A DNA stretch of 64,000 nucleotides from Treponema bryantii (lineage in GTDB: Bacteria > Spirochaetota > Spirochaetia > Treponematales > Treponemataceae), in contig NZ_FOFU01000012.1 of the NCBI RefSeq assembly GCF_900111035.1, positions 1-64,000 of the forward strand. Direction: 5' to 3'. The notes under the pieces were generated by a model. The model was not told the DNA's origin and made no database searches. It was given only the letters and a program-made list of their open reading frames with translations. This document shows positions 27,252-35,738 of the stretch, one piece after another. The stretch's first letter is position 1, and every line of letters begins with the position of its first letter. Made by a program: the position numbers and the translations under genes.

Positions 27252-27812
27252 ATGGAAAAAAGAGAATTAGCTCAGACAGAAAAAAAAGGCATCAGCCTTC
27301 AGGACCTGCTCCTTACAGCAGTATTACTTGCAGCCGGCGCAGTACTTAAGTTCTTCGTTGGAACTTTCATCAACTTCTTTGGAATGAAACCAAACTTCAT
27401 TATCGCAATGTACTGTATGGCAATTGTTTTGATCAGACCAAAGGTATACTACAGCCTGATTATCGGTATTATCGCTGGTGCTATCTGCCAGTTCTTCCCT
27501 GGAACTCCTTACCTGAACTTTGCTTCTGAAGCAGCAGGTGCTCTTGCAATGGGTCTTTTGATTTTCATCCCAGCTAAGTCAAAAGGAATGAAAATTGGTC
27601 TTGCAGCAATTACAACTTTCGTAAGTACAGTAATTTCTGGCGGACTTTATACAGTTCTTCTTTTTGTATTCATCAAATCAGATCCTTCTGCAATGGCAGC
27701 TTATGTGCCTATCGTTCTTGGTACTGCAACTTTGAATGCTATTATCGTAGCTGCACTCTACGTACCACTTATGAAAGCACTCAAGAAAGAAATCATTGAA
27801 GAAGAAAAATAG
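27252..27812 (+). CDS. ECF transporter substrate-binding (S) component, TrpP-like
   Basis: 186 residues with five or six membrane helices. The N-terminal helix (LLLTAVLLAAGAVLKFFVG) and the motif FFGMKPNFIIAMYCMAIVLIRP resemble tryptophan transporter TrpP proteins, as does ISGGLYTVLLFV. It is followed by the A and T components, so the three genes form a dedicated importer. The substrate is inferred only by resemblance; an aromatic amino acid would fit the pheA/DAHP synthase neighbourhood, but a vitamin is possible. Confidence 0.7.
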   Translation: MEKRELAQTEKKGISLQDLLLTAVLLAAGAVLKFFVGTFINFFGMKPNFIIAMYCMAIVLIRPKVYYSLIIGIIAGAICQFFPGTPYLNFASEAAGALAMGLLIFIPAKSKGMKIGLAAITTFVSTVISGGLYTVLLFVFIKSDPSAMAAYVPIVLGTATLNAIIVAALYVPLMKALKKEIIEEEK

Positions 27813-27838
27813 GATCCTGAAACAAGTTCAGGATGACG
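27808..27838. repeat. Dispersed short palindromic repeat between S and A component genes
   Basis: GATCCTGAAACAAGTTCAGGAT is a palindrome followed by GACGGG. It is the inverted relative of the copy at 23962. It supplies a spurious in-frame ATG (27833) ahead of the ABC gene. Confidence 0.7.
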
Positions 27839-27850
27839 GGACTGGAAATA

Positions 27851-29578
27851 ATGATCGAAATACAGGAACTGACATTCAAGTACGCCGGAGCAAAGAAAAA
27901 TGCTCTGGACAAAATCTCGCTGGAAATTGAAAAAGGCGGATTCGTAGGAATCATCGGCGAGTCTGGTGCGGGAAAGACAACACTTTGTAACTGCATCAAC
28001 GGGCTTATCCCGCATCACTACACCGGAGATTTTTACGGCAGTGTTAAGGTTGATGGAACCGACACCTTTGATATTAATGCGGGAAAGCTTGCCTTGAAGG
28101 TTGGCTCTGTATTTCAGGATATTGAAAGTCAGATTACCGGATATTTTGTAGAAGACGAAATTCTTTTTGGTCTTGAAAACTTTGGTATTCCGGCTGATGA
28201 AATTGAAAGCCGTATCACTTCTTCTCTAGATACTCTTGGAATCGGCGAGCTTCGTCACAAAGAGATTTCTTCTCTCAGTGGCGGACAGAAGCAGAAGGTT
28301 GTGATTGCGGCTATTCTTGCGCTCGAACCGGATATTCTTGTTCTTGATGAACCTACCGGCGAGCTTGATCCTGCTTCTTCGGTTCAGATTTTTGAGATGC
28401 TTAAAAAGCTCAACGAAGAAAAGGGAATTACAATTGTAGTAGCAGAGCAGAAGATTATGCTGCTCTGCGAATTTGTAAAAAAACTTATTGTTCTTGAACA
28501 CGGCACCTGCGTTCACTATGGCGAAATCAGAAGTACCCTTACACATCAGCGCGAAATGGAAGAGGCCGGAATTAACTGTCCCCGCGTTTTGACTCTTACT
28601 GGTAAGATGGTAGCCGAAGGACTTGCTCCTGCTGGTATGAAGCCTGAAGACAGAATCTGTTTGAATGCAGAAGAAGCTGCGGAGTTTGTACGTAAGGTGA
28701 CTGGCAAGAAACTTGTTGCTGATGATAAGGCGGTTGAAACTGCCGACATCTCCAAGCCGGCCGAGAACACAGAAAATTCAGATGTCGTCCTCGAGTTTGC
28801 GGGTGTCGGCTTCTCTTACAACGAAACTGCCAATGTTCACGACTTAAATGTAAAAGTTCATAAAGGAGATTTTATCTCAATCATCGGATCAAACGGTGCT
28901 GGAAAATCAACTTTCTCAAAACTTACAAACGGACTTCTTAAACCAAGCGTAGGCGACGTACTCGTGCTTGGCGAAAATACAAAAAAACAGAAGGTCAGCG
29001 CACTTGCAAAGCACATCGGCTTTCTTTTCCAGAATCCGGACCGCCAGATCTGTTGTGCTACAGTCCGTGAAGAAATTGCCTTCAGTCTTCGTAACAACGG
29101 AATCGCAGAAGACGAAATTAAAAACCGTGTCACTAAGACACTTGAAGAGTTCGGTTTCGACGGCGACACAGAGCCGTTCAATATGAGCCGCGGTCAGCGC
29201 CAGAGACTCTGTCTTGCCTGTCTCATCGCACTTAATCCGGAAATATTAATTCTTGATGAACCTACAACTGGTCTCGATTACCGCGAGTGTATGGAAGTGA
29301 TGAGCAGAATCCGTGAACTCAATGCAAACGGAACTACAGTAATTATGGTCTGCCACGATATGGAAGTTGTTCTCGACTTTGCAAAAACTGTCATCGTTAT
29401 GAACCGTGGTGAAATCCTTGGTCAGGGTGAAACCCGCCAAGTTCTCAGTAACAAGGTGCTGCTCAGTAAAGCCCGCCTTCTTGCTCCACAGATTGCTCAG
29501 GTTGCAATGCTGCTCGGCGACAGCTTCAGCGGTGTTTTCACAGACGACGAAATGATTAAGATTATAAAATCACTGTGA
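27851..29578 (+). CDS. ECF transporter energy-coupling ATPase, two ABC domains in one chain
   Basis: 575 residues from ATG 27851. The earlier ATG at 27833 lies in a repeat. First ABC domain: Walker A GESGAGKTT near residue 37, signature LSGGQKQK, Walker B ILVLDEPTGELD. Second: Walker A GSNGAGKST near residue 350, signature MSRGQRQR, Walker B ILILDEPTTGLD. The second signature departs from LSGGQ, so the two sites may differ in activity. It powers uptake with the S component upstream and EcfT downstream. Confidence 0.93.
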   Translation: MIEIQELTFKYAGAKKNALDKISLEIEKGGFVGIIGESGAGKTTLCNCINGLIPHHYTGDFYGSVKVDGTDTFDINAGKLALKVGSVFQDIESQITGYFVEDEILFGLENFGIPADEIESRITSSLDTLGIGELRHKEISSLSGGQKQKVVIAAILALEPDILVLDEPTGELDPASSVQIFEMLKKLNEEKGITIVVAEQKIMLLCEFVKKLIVLEHGTCVHYGEIRSTLTHQREMEEAGINCPRVLTLTGKMVAEGLAPAGMKPEDRICLNAEEAAEFVRKVTGKKLVADDKAVETADISKPAENTENSDVVLEFAGVGFSYNETANVHDLNVKVHKGDFISIIGSNGAGKSTFSKLTNGLLKPSVGDVLVLGENTKKQKVSALAKHIGFLFQNPDRQICCATVREEIAFSLRNNGIAEDEIKNRVTKTLEEFGFDGDTEPFNMSRGQRQRLCLACLIALNPEILILDEPTTGLDYRECMEVMSRIRELNANGTTVIMVCHDMEVVLDFAKTVIVMNRGEILGQGETRQVLSNKVLLSKARLLAPQIAQVAMLLGDSFSGVFTDDEMIKIIKSL

Positions 29579-29579
29579 T

Positions 29580-29632
29580 ATACGGCCACGTCAAGGCACG
29601 CTTCGCTCAGGGCCTTGACATGTCCGTTTATC
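29580..29632. repeat. Palindrome between ABC and EcfT genes
   Basis: GTCAAGGC ... GCCTTGAC arms enclose ACGCTTCGCTCAGG. This is a GC-rich hairpin of the intergenic-repeat kind, without a T-run, so it is not a clear terminator. Confidence 0.5.
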
Positions 29633-29657
29633 AGGTTTTAAGGAGTATAAACCTGCT

Positions 29658-30440
29658 ATGAAAGGATTTCTCGATTATCTTCCAGGAAGCTCAGTGCTTC
29701 ATAAAATGCATCCCCTCGTAAAAATATTTGTTTCAATTTTGATTTGTGCAGCTTCGTTCTGTTCTGCAAATCCATTCTTTTTGATTGGTGTAATTGTTTT
29801 CAACGTTTTGATGGCTGCAGCTGGTAACGCAGGGATTGTCCATGGCAACGGCCTTTTAAAAAGAACACTGGGTATCCTCAAAGGACTCATCAAAATGTCA
29901 ATCTTCCTGTTTGTCCTTCAGGTGCTGGTAATCCGTCAGGGAGATCCAATTCTAACAATCGGTAGTTTTTATATTACAGGTGTTGCAATTCAGAAGGCTC
30001 TTTTGCTTGTGCTTCGCCTTATGGGAGCTGCTCTTCCGCTTTCAATTTTAATTTCGGTAACAAACCTCAACGATCTTTCAAATACAATGGTAAAGTATCT
30101 GCACATTCCGTACAAATACGCTTTTACCTTTACAAGTGCAATCCGCTTTATTCCGATTTTCTCAATCGAGATGAGCGGAATCATCGAGTCGCAGCAGGCA
30201 CGTGGTGTAGACTTTGAAGTAAAAAATCCTTTCAAAAAGATTGGAATGATTCTGCCACTCTGCTTCCCGCTGCTTATTTCTTCAGTCCGCAAGATTGAGT
30301 CGACAGCAACTGCAGCAGAGCTCCGCGGCTTTTATCTCCGTACAAGAGCCTGCTGTACAAAATCATACAAGGTACATTTTCGTGACATCGTGTTCCTTTT
30401 GCTTGGAGCAGCTGTTCTCGCAGGCGGAATTATTTTGTAA
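29658..30440 (+). CDS. ECF transporter transmembrane (T) component
   Basis: 260 residues. The start reads MKGFLDYLPGSSVLHKMHPLVKIF, the usual EcfT opening, followed by membrane helices at about 25-60, 85-110 and 120-150. Two Arg-containing coupling motifs contact the ATPase: ESQQARGVDF near residue 180 and TAAELRGFYLR near residue 220. It completes the S-A-T set. AAGGAG lies before the ATG. Confidence 0.9.
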   Translation: MKGFLDYLPGSSVLHKMHPLVKIFVSILICAASFCSANPFFLIGVIVFNVLMAAAGNAGIVHGNGLLKRTLGILKGLIKMSIFLFVLQVLVIRQGDPILTIGSFYITGVAIQKALLLVLRLMGAALPLSILISVTNLNDLSNTMVKYLHIPYKYAFTFTSAIRFIPIFSIEMSGIIESQQARGVDFEVKNPFKKIGMILPLCFPLLISSVRKIESTATAAELRGFYLRTRACCTKSYKVHFRDIVFLLLGAAVLAGGIIL

Positions 30441-30459
30441 ATAGTGGTAGATTAAACTT

Positions 30460-30858
30460 ATGACAGATTTAGAAAAAGCCCGCGAGTTTTTTGGCGGTGA
30501 CCTTTATGCAACAGAAACAACAGGAATTGTAATTGATGAAGTAGGCGAACATTATGCCCGCTGTTCAATGGAAATAACACGTAAACATCAGAATGCTTAC
30601 GGCGGAGTAATGGGCGGAGCAACCTTTACGCTCGCAGATTACACCTTTGCCGTTGCCTCAAATTTCAATCAGCCGCAGACTGTTTCAGTTACAAGTCAGA
30701 TAAACTTTATCGGAATGGCAAAGGGTACAAAGCTGATTTCAGAATCGCGCCTCATCAAAGACGGACGTTCTACCTGCCTTTACGAAATCGACATTACCGA
30801 TGATCTCGGAACAAAAATTGCTTTCGTAACAATAAGTGGAATGAAACTCGTAAAATAA
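30460..30858 (+). CDS. PaaI-type hotdog thioesterase
   Basis: 132 residues, one hotdog domain. The motif NAYGGVMGGATFTLADY near residue 45 is the HGG-type signature of PaaI/YdiI thioesterases, which hydrolyse acyl- or aryl-CoA. A short spacer after ecfT suggests the same transcript. A menaquinone or phenylacetate role is not supported by neighbours; the substrate is unknown. Confidence 0.8.
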   Translation: MTDLEKAREFFGGDLYATETTGIVIDEVGEHYARCSMEITRKHQNAYGGVMGGATFTLADYTFAVASNFNQPQTVSVTSQINFIGMAKGTKLISESRLIKDGRSTCLYEIDITDDLGTKIAFVTISGMKLVK

Positions 30859-30950
30859 GCGGGGGCGTTACGGGGGTGGCAACCCCCGTTGGGTGGGGTA
30901 GCTCGCAACAACGTGCGAGCGAAGGGCGGGGCTCCGCCCTCCTAAGAAAT
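30858..30950. repeat. GC-rich palindromic repeat cluster
   Basis: Hairpins CGGGGGTGGCAACCCCCG, GCTCGCAacaacGTGCGAGC and GGGCGGGGCTCCGCCC follow each other between the convergent thioesterase gene and metY. They are related in style, not in core, to the repeats at 25173 and 32261. Confidence 0.7.
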
Positions 30951-30954
30951 TCTT

Positions 30955-32235
30955 TTAGATTGCCGCAAATCCGTTTTCAAGATCTGCAATGATATCATCA
31001 ATATGTTCAGTACCAATTGAAAGACGGATTGTGTTCTGAGCAATTCCCTGATCAGCAAGCTCTGCATCATTGAGCTGACTGTGTGTTGTAGAAGCCGGAT
31101 GAATAACCAGAGACTTAACATCAGCAACGTTTGCAAGCAGGCTGAAAATCTTAAGATTGTCGATAAACTTCCATGCTTCTTCACGGCCGCCCTTAATGTT
31201 GAAAGTGAAAATTGAACCACCACCATTAGGGAAGTATTTCTGATAAAGTGCATGGTCTGGATGATCAGCGAGAGAAGGGTGATTTACCTTTTCTACCTTT
31301 GGATGCTTGTTGAGGAACTCTACAACCTTCTTTGTGTTTTCTGCGTGACGGTCAAGACGGAGGCTCAAAGTTTCAACACCCTGCAAAAGAAGGAATGCGT
31401 TGAATGGGCTGATTGTTGCACCAGTGTCGCGAAGAAGAATTGCTCGGATGTAAGTGACGAAAGCTGCTGGTCCAACTGCGTCGTAGAAAGAAACTCCATG
31501 ATAGCTTGGGTTTGGATCTGCAATCTGAGGATAGTTTCCGCTGGCCTTCCAGTTGAACTTTCCGCTTTCAATAATGATACCGCCGAGAGTTGTTCCGTGA
31601 CCACCAATGAACTTTGTAGCAGAGTGAACAACGATATCAGCACCGTGCTCAAATGGACGGATAAGATAAGGTGTACCAAAAGTATTATCAACTACAACTG
31701 GAAGTCCATGTTTATGAGCGATTTCGGCAATTGCATCAAGATCAGGAATGTCGCTGTTTGGGTTACCCAAAGTTTCAATATAAATTGCGCGAGTATTTTC
31801 TTTGATTGCACCTTCTACTTCAGCAAGGTTGTGAGCGTCTACGAAAGTTGTTGAAATACCATACTGTGGAAGTGTGTGCGCGAGCAGGTTGTATGAACCA
31901 CCGTAAATTGTTTTCTGTGCAACAATGTGTCCGCCGTTTGCAGCGAGAGCTTCGATTGTATAAGTGATAGCTGCAGCACCAGAAGCAAGAGCAAGGGCAG
32001 CCGAACCGCCTTCGAGAGCCGCTACACGTTTTTCAAGAACATCCTGAGTTGAGTTTGTAAGACGTCCATAAATATTTCCAGCATCAGCAAGTCCAAAACG
32101 GTCTGCAGCATGTTTTGAATTATGGAATACATATGATGTAGTCTGATAAATTGGTACTGCGCGTGCATCTGTTGCAGGATCTGCACTTTCCTGTCCAACG
32201 TGTAACTGTAATGTTTCGAATTTATAATTTGCCAT
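30955..32235 (-). CDS. metY: O-acetylhomoserine sulfhydrylase / aminocarboxypropyltransferase
   Basis: 426 residues, usual for MetY. PLP enzyme of the Cys/Met metabolism family. Features seen are FGLADAGNIYGRLTNSTQDVLE near residue 45, VVDNTFGTPYL near residue 180 and the Schiff-base Lys in HSATKFIGGHGTTLGG near residue 208. It makes homocysteine from O-acetylhomoserine and sulfide, the step before methionine. The 5' region is unusual: a palindromic repeat, a small ORF and a promoter with two operators lie within 370 bases upstream. Confidence 0.94.
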   Translation of the reverse strand: MANYKFETLQLHVGQESADPATDARAVPIYQTTSYVFHNSKHAADRFGLADAGNIYGRLTNSTQDVLEKRVAALEGGSAALALASGAAAITYTIEALAANGGHIVAQKTIYGGSYNLLAHTLPQYGISTTFVDAHNLAEVEGAIKENTRAIYIETLGNPNSDIPDLDAIAEIAHKHGLPVVVDNTFGTPYLIRPFEHGADIVVHSATKFIGGHGTTLGGIIIESGKFNWKASGNYPQIADPNPSYHGVSFYDAVGPAAFVTYIRAILLRDTGATISPFNAFLLLQGVETLSLRLDRHAENTKKVVEFLNKHPKVEKVNHPSLADHPDHALYQKYFPNGGGSIFTFNIKGGREEAWKFIDNLKIFSLLANVADVKSLVIHPASTTHSQLNDAELADQGIAQNTIRLSIGTEHIDDIIADLENGFAAI

Positions 32236-32260
32236 AATGATACCTCTGTAATAATTTTTT

Positions 32261-32343
32261 AGGAGGGGAAAGCCTTCCCCTGCGCGCCCACTTCGTTGGT
32301 CGCTACCCCTTCTCCTAGAGGGCTTCGCCCCCTAAGACCCTTC
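32261..32343. repeat. GC-rich palindromic repeat upstream of metY
   Basis: It carries AGGGGAAAGCCTTCCCCT, the 28-base core (32281-32308) shared with carA and the pheA-DAHP synthase spacer, and GGGCTTCGCCC. The element lies in the 5' leader of metY between the small ORF and the start codon. Confidence 0.85.
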
Positions 32344-32379
32344 ATGTTATTTTTGGGAATGTGATTAAATTAGTGCAAA

Positions 32380-32493
32380 CTACAAGTTTTGCGAAGCAAA
32401 ACCTGGTAAGTTCGCGAAGCGAATGTCACAGCAGAGACGCATGACTCCGTTGCGGAAATTTTCACGGACTAATTTTTCGAAATAGATTTTCAT
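32380..32493 (-). CDS. Small ORF with Cys-Cys pair in metY leader (candidate leader peptide)
   Basis: 37 codons from ATG 32493, with AGGAGG six to eight bases before it. The middle reads NGVMRLCCDIRF; the C-terminal half is encoded by two tight hairpins (TTCGCTTCGCGAA and GTTTTGCTTCGCAAAAC). It lies between the metY promoter and metY. Tandem Cys codons ahead of a sulfur-assimilation gene suggest cysteine-sensing translation, but only two occur. A degenerate gene start is the alternative. Confidence 0.5.
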   Translation of the reverse strand: MKIYFEKLVRENFRNGVMRLCCDIRFANLPGFASQNL

Positions 32494-32532
32494 TCCTGCG
32501 CCTCCTGTTTAAGATTTGACTTAAGAATTATC

Positions 32533-32589
32533 CCTACTGTTTTAGTAGGTAACTCCTTTATACAATGCTTTACCTACTATGTCAATAGG
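32533..32589 (-). promoter_or_regulatory. metY promoter with two Rrf2/IscR-like operators
   Basis: Minus strand: TTGACA (32580-32585), 17 bases, TATAAA (32557-32562). A palindrome CCTACT-N5-AGTAGG covers the start site (32533-32549). A second, CCTACT-N5-AATAGG on the plus strand, covers the -35 (32573-32589). The central ACT-RWWWY-AGT pattern resembles IscR-family sites, and Rrf2-type CymR controls cysteine genes elsewhere. Confidence 0.6.
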
Positions 32590-32632
32590 GAATTGTTTTT
32601 TTTCAAAAAAAATCAGAAAATATTAAATTCGC

Positions 32633-32850
32633 TTGACAATTTTTTTTTGAAACTGTATAACAAAACTATCAAACGGCAATGAGGTCGCAGAAATGGTATT
32701 TCTGCGACCTTTTTGTTTTAACTAACGCCGGAATGCGCACCGTAAGACATCAACGGTGTGGCGCCGGCACATTTTGGATATTATAGCAAAGGCGCAATAG
32801 ACTGTTCCTGGAGGACGCTCCGGGAATAAACTATTGCGCCTTTACTTTTT
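32633..32850 (+). promoter_or_regulatory. glnN leader: promoter and two hexaloop-terminator modules
   Basis: TTGACA (32633-32638), 17 bases, TATAAC (32656-32661). Module 1: hairpin CGGC-AATGAG-GTCG (32674-32687) overlapping terminator GAGGTCGCAGAAA ... TTTCTGCGACC plus T-run to about 32719. Module 2: hairpin TATAGC-AAAGGC-GCAATA (32782-32799, one A-A mismatch) overlapping terminator GGCGCAATAG ... CTATTGCGCC plus T-rich end to about 32850. A GC-rich stem-loop (about 32725-32770) lies between. Confidence 0.78.
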
Positions 32851-32868
32851 TAATAAGGAGCATAAAAA

Positions 32869-34974
32869 ATGGATGAAGTAACACCAATTTTTGGCGAGAA
32901 CGTTTTTAATGAAACTGTTATGAAAGCTCGTTTGCCTAAGGAAACTTACAAACAGCTTATGAAAACTATTGAGGGCGGCGAAAAACTCGACGCATCGGTT
33001 GCTACTGTTGTTGCTAATGCAATGAAAGACTGGGCTATCGAAAAAGGCGCTACTCATTTTACACACTGGTTCCAGCCACTTACAGGAATCACTGCCGAAA
33101 AACACGACAGCTTTATTACTCCTACAAGTGATGGAAAAGTAATCATGGAGTTCAGCGGTAAGGAACTCGTTCAGGGGGAACCAGATGCTTCTTCTTTCCC
33201 AAGTGGAGGAATCCGCGCTACATTCGAAGCCCGCGGTTATACAGCATGGGACCCAACAAGTTATGCCTTCATCAAAGACGGCACTCTTTGTATTCCAACA
33301 GCTTTCTGTTCATATACAGGTGAAGCTCTTGATAAGAAAACTCCATTGCTTCGCTCAATGCAGGCAATTTCAAAACAGGCTGTTCGCGTACTTAAACTTT
33401 TTGAAGGAAATGAAGCAGTTACAAGTGTAAAAACAACTGTAGGTCCAGAACAGGAATACTTCCTTGTAGACAAATCAGTTTACGACAAACGCGAAGACTT
33501 GATTTATACAGGCCGTACACTTTTTGGTGCTAAAGCTCCTAAAGGACAGGAACTTGAAGATCATTACTTTGGTATGATTAAACCTCGTGTTCAGGCATTC
33601 ATGAAAGACTTGAACAAAGAACTGTGGAAGCTTGGTATCCTTGCTAAAACAGAACATAACGAAGTTGCTCCAGCTCAGCATGAGTTGGCTCCAATCTTCT
33701 CTACAACAAACCTTGCCTGCGATCACAACCAGCTTACAATGGAAATGATGAGAAAGATTGCTGCAAAACATGGAATGGTTTGTCTTTTGCACGAAAAACC
33801 ATTTGCCGGCGTAAACGGAAGTGGTAAACATAATAACTGGTCTATTTCTACAAATACTGGAAAGAACCTTCTTGATCCTGGTGCAACACCAGATCAGAAT
33901 GCACAGTTCCTCCTCTTCCTCTGTGCAATCATTAAGGCTGTTGACGAGTATCAGGATCTTCTCCGTATCTCTGTAGCATCGGCTGGTAACGATCACCGTC
34001 TTGGAGCTAACGAGGCGCCTCCAGCAATCATCTCTATCTTCCTTGGAGATGAACTCAGCGCAATTCTCGACAGCATCGAAAAGGGCGTTCCTTACGGAAA
34101 ACACGAAAAAGAAAAAATGCAGATTGGTGTTACTGTTCTTCCTGACTTCAACAAGGATACAACAGATCGTAACCGTACTTCACCATTTGCTTTCACTGGT
34201 AATAAGTTTGAGTTCCGTATGCTTGGTTCTAACGAATCAATCGCATGTGCAAACGTATTCTTAAATACTGTTGTTGCAGAAGAACTTTCACAGTTTGCTG
34301 ATATTCTTGAAAAATCAAAAGACTTCAAGGGTGATCTACATGACCTCATCTTGAAGACAATCAAAGAGCACAAGAGAATCATTTTCAACGGAAACGGTTA
34401 TGATGATTCCTGGGTTAAGGAAGCTGAAAAGCGCGGACTTTACAACCTCAAATCTACACCAGAAGCTCTTCCACACATCCTCGACGAAAAGAACGTTAAG
34501 GTATTCGAAAAGTTTGGTGTATACAGCAAGGTTGAACTTACAAGCCGCTTTGAGATTCATAACGAAAACTACTCTAAGATTATCAACATCGAAGCTGAGA
34601 CTATGCTCGAGATGGCAAACAAGTTCATTCTTCCAGCTGCAAGCAAATATGCAAACAAACTGGCAGAAACAATCAATCTGAAAAAAGCTGCCTGCGGCGA
34701 GTGCGATACAACTTACGAAAGCTCTATGCTCAAAAAGGTTTCTGCACTTACAAGCAGCATCTACAGCAAAACAGACAAGCTTGAAAGCGAAGTTCTTGAA
34801 GCAAAGAAAACTGCAGATGCAGGCGACTCAAGCAAGACAGCATTCTTCTACCGCGAGCATGTATTTGCTGCAATGAACGAACTGCGCCTCTGTGCTGATG
34901 AACTTGAAACAATTACACCAAAAGAATTGTGGCCATTCCCAAGCTATGGTGATTTGTTGTTCTCAGTTCGCTAG
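32869..34974 (+). CDS. glnN: Glutamine synthetase type III
   Basis: 701 residues, the long GSIII form. It makes glutamine from glutamate and ammonia with ATP. Motifs are [20 protein letters not shown] near residue 107, [10 protein letters not shown] near residue 190, [15 protein letters not shown] near residue 262 and [16 protein letters not shown] near residue 310, followed by [15 protein letters not shown]. It is the only glutamine synthetase in the window. The leader has two antiterminator-type modules, and the urease operon follows after 102 bases. Confidence 0.97.
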   Translation: MDEVTPIFGENVFNETVMKARLPKETYKQLMKTIEGGEKLDASVATVVANAMKDWAIEKGATHFTHWFQPLTGITAEKHDSFITPTSDGKVIMEFSGKELVQGEPDASSFPSGGIRATFEARGYTAWDPTSYAFIKDGTLCIPTAFCSYTGEALDKKTPLLRSMQAISKQAVRVLKLFEGNEAVTSVKTTVGPEQEYFLVDKSVYDKREDLIYTGRTLFGAKAPKGQELEDHYFGMIKPRVQAFMKDLNKELWKLGILAKTEHNEVAPAQHELAPIFSTTNLACDHNQLTMEMMRKIAAKHGMVCLLHEKPFAGVNGSGKHNNWSISTNTGKNLLDPGATPDQNAQFLLFLCAIIKAVDEYQDLLRISVASAGNDHRLGANEAPPAIISIFLGDELSAILDSIEKGVPYGKHEKEKMQIGVTVLPDFNKDTTDRNRTSPFAFTGNKFEFRMLGSNESIACANVFLNTVVAEELSQFADILEKSKDFKGDLHDLILKTIKEHKRIIFNGNGYDDSWVKEAEKRGLYNLKSTPEALPHILDEKNVKVFEKFGVYSKVELTSRFEIHNENYSKIINIEAETMLEMANKFILPAASKYANKLAETINLKKAACGECDTTYESSMLKKVSALTSSIYSKTDKLESEVLEAKKTADAGDSSKTAFFYREHVFAAMNELRLCADELETITPKELWPFPSYGDLLFSVR

Positions 34975-35000
34975 AAAAAATAAATAGTTCTCTTTTTAAT

Positions 35001-35052
35001 TAAATGGTAATGGAGCCGTAATCTGCAAAGTTTACGGCTCCATTTTTTTTGT
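35001..35052 (+). promoter_or_regulatory. Urease operon leader: hexaloop hairpin and terminator
   Basis: Hairpin ATGGT-AATGGA-GCCGT (35004-35019, two G-U pairs) overlaps terminator GGAGCCGTAA ... TTTACGGCTCC plus eight T. No good -35 is found, so this may be an attenuator reached by read-through from glnN. Confidence 0.7.
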
Positions 35053-35076
35053 CTTAGTGGATTTGGAGATTTAATA

Positions 35077-35391
35077 ATGAAACTTACACCCAGGGAAACG
35101 GAGAAACTTCTTTTAAGTTATGCAGGGCTTGTTGCTCAGAGGAGAAAAGAACGCGGTTTAAAATTAAATTATGTTGAAGCAGTGGCCTATATTTCTTCGG
35201 AACTGATGGAACTTGCACGCGATGGAAAGACAGTAACAGAGCTTATGCGTGATGGAGCAAAAATTCTTACAGTAAATGATGTTATGGATGGAGTTGCTGA
35301 CATGATAAATGAAGTTCAGGTAGAGGCAACTTTTCCTGATGGAACAAAACTTGTAACTGTTCATAATCCAATACGTGAAACTGCAGTTTAA
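35077..35391 (+). CDS. ureA: Urease subunit gamma
   Basis: 104 residues. The start [31 protein letters not shown] is diagnostic, and [15 protein letters not shown] and [13 protein letters not shown] follow. It is a structural subunit of urease. It is first in a seven-gene operon ureABCEFGD. Confidence 0.97.
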   Translation: MKLTPRETEKLLLSYAGLVAQRRKERGLKLNYVEAVAYISSELMELARDGKTVTELMRDGAKILTVNDVMDGVADMINEVQVEATFPDGTKLVTVHNPIRETAV

Positions 35392-35409
35392 GTTATAAGT
35401 GGAGGCGGT

Positions 35410-35727
35410 ATGAAAATTGGTGAAATTATTTCCTGTAATGAAAGCATTGTTTTGAATGAAGGACGAAAGACTATAAAACTCACTGTACAAAATTCCGGAG
35501 ATCGTCCGGTGCAGGTTGGTTCTCATTTTCATTTCTTTGAAGTAAATAAATGTCTTTCTTTTGATAGACAGACAGCCTTTGGTTATCGTCTGGATATTCC
35601 TTCCGGAATGTCTGTGCGTTTTGAACCTGGAGAAGAGAAGACTGTTCAGTTATGCAGCTTTGGCGGAAAATCAGAAATTTATGGATTGAATAATCTGACA
35701 TCCGGAAAAGCAACGCCCGTAGTTTAG
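35410..35727 (+). CDS. ureB: Urease subunit beta
   Basis: 105 residues. It contains [28 protein letters not shown] and [24 protein letters not shown], as in UreB. GGAGG precedes the ATG, 18 bases after ureA. ureA and ureB are separate, unlike the fused form in Helicobacter. Confidence 0.97.
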   Translation: MKIGEIISCNESIVLNEGRKTIKLTVQNSGDRPVQVGSHFHFFEVNKCLSFDRQTAFGYRLDIPSGMSVRFEPGEEKTVQLCSFGGKSEIYGLNNLTSGKATPVV

Positions 35728-35738
35728 GGAGGACACAA

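Noticed and set aside
32236-32600. SAM or T-box riboswitch ahead of metY
   Set aside because: I see no kink-turn/P1-P4 arrangement of a SAM-I riboswitch and no T-box sequence. Palindromic repeat, small ORF and operators account for the region.
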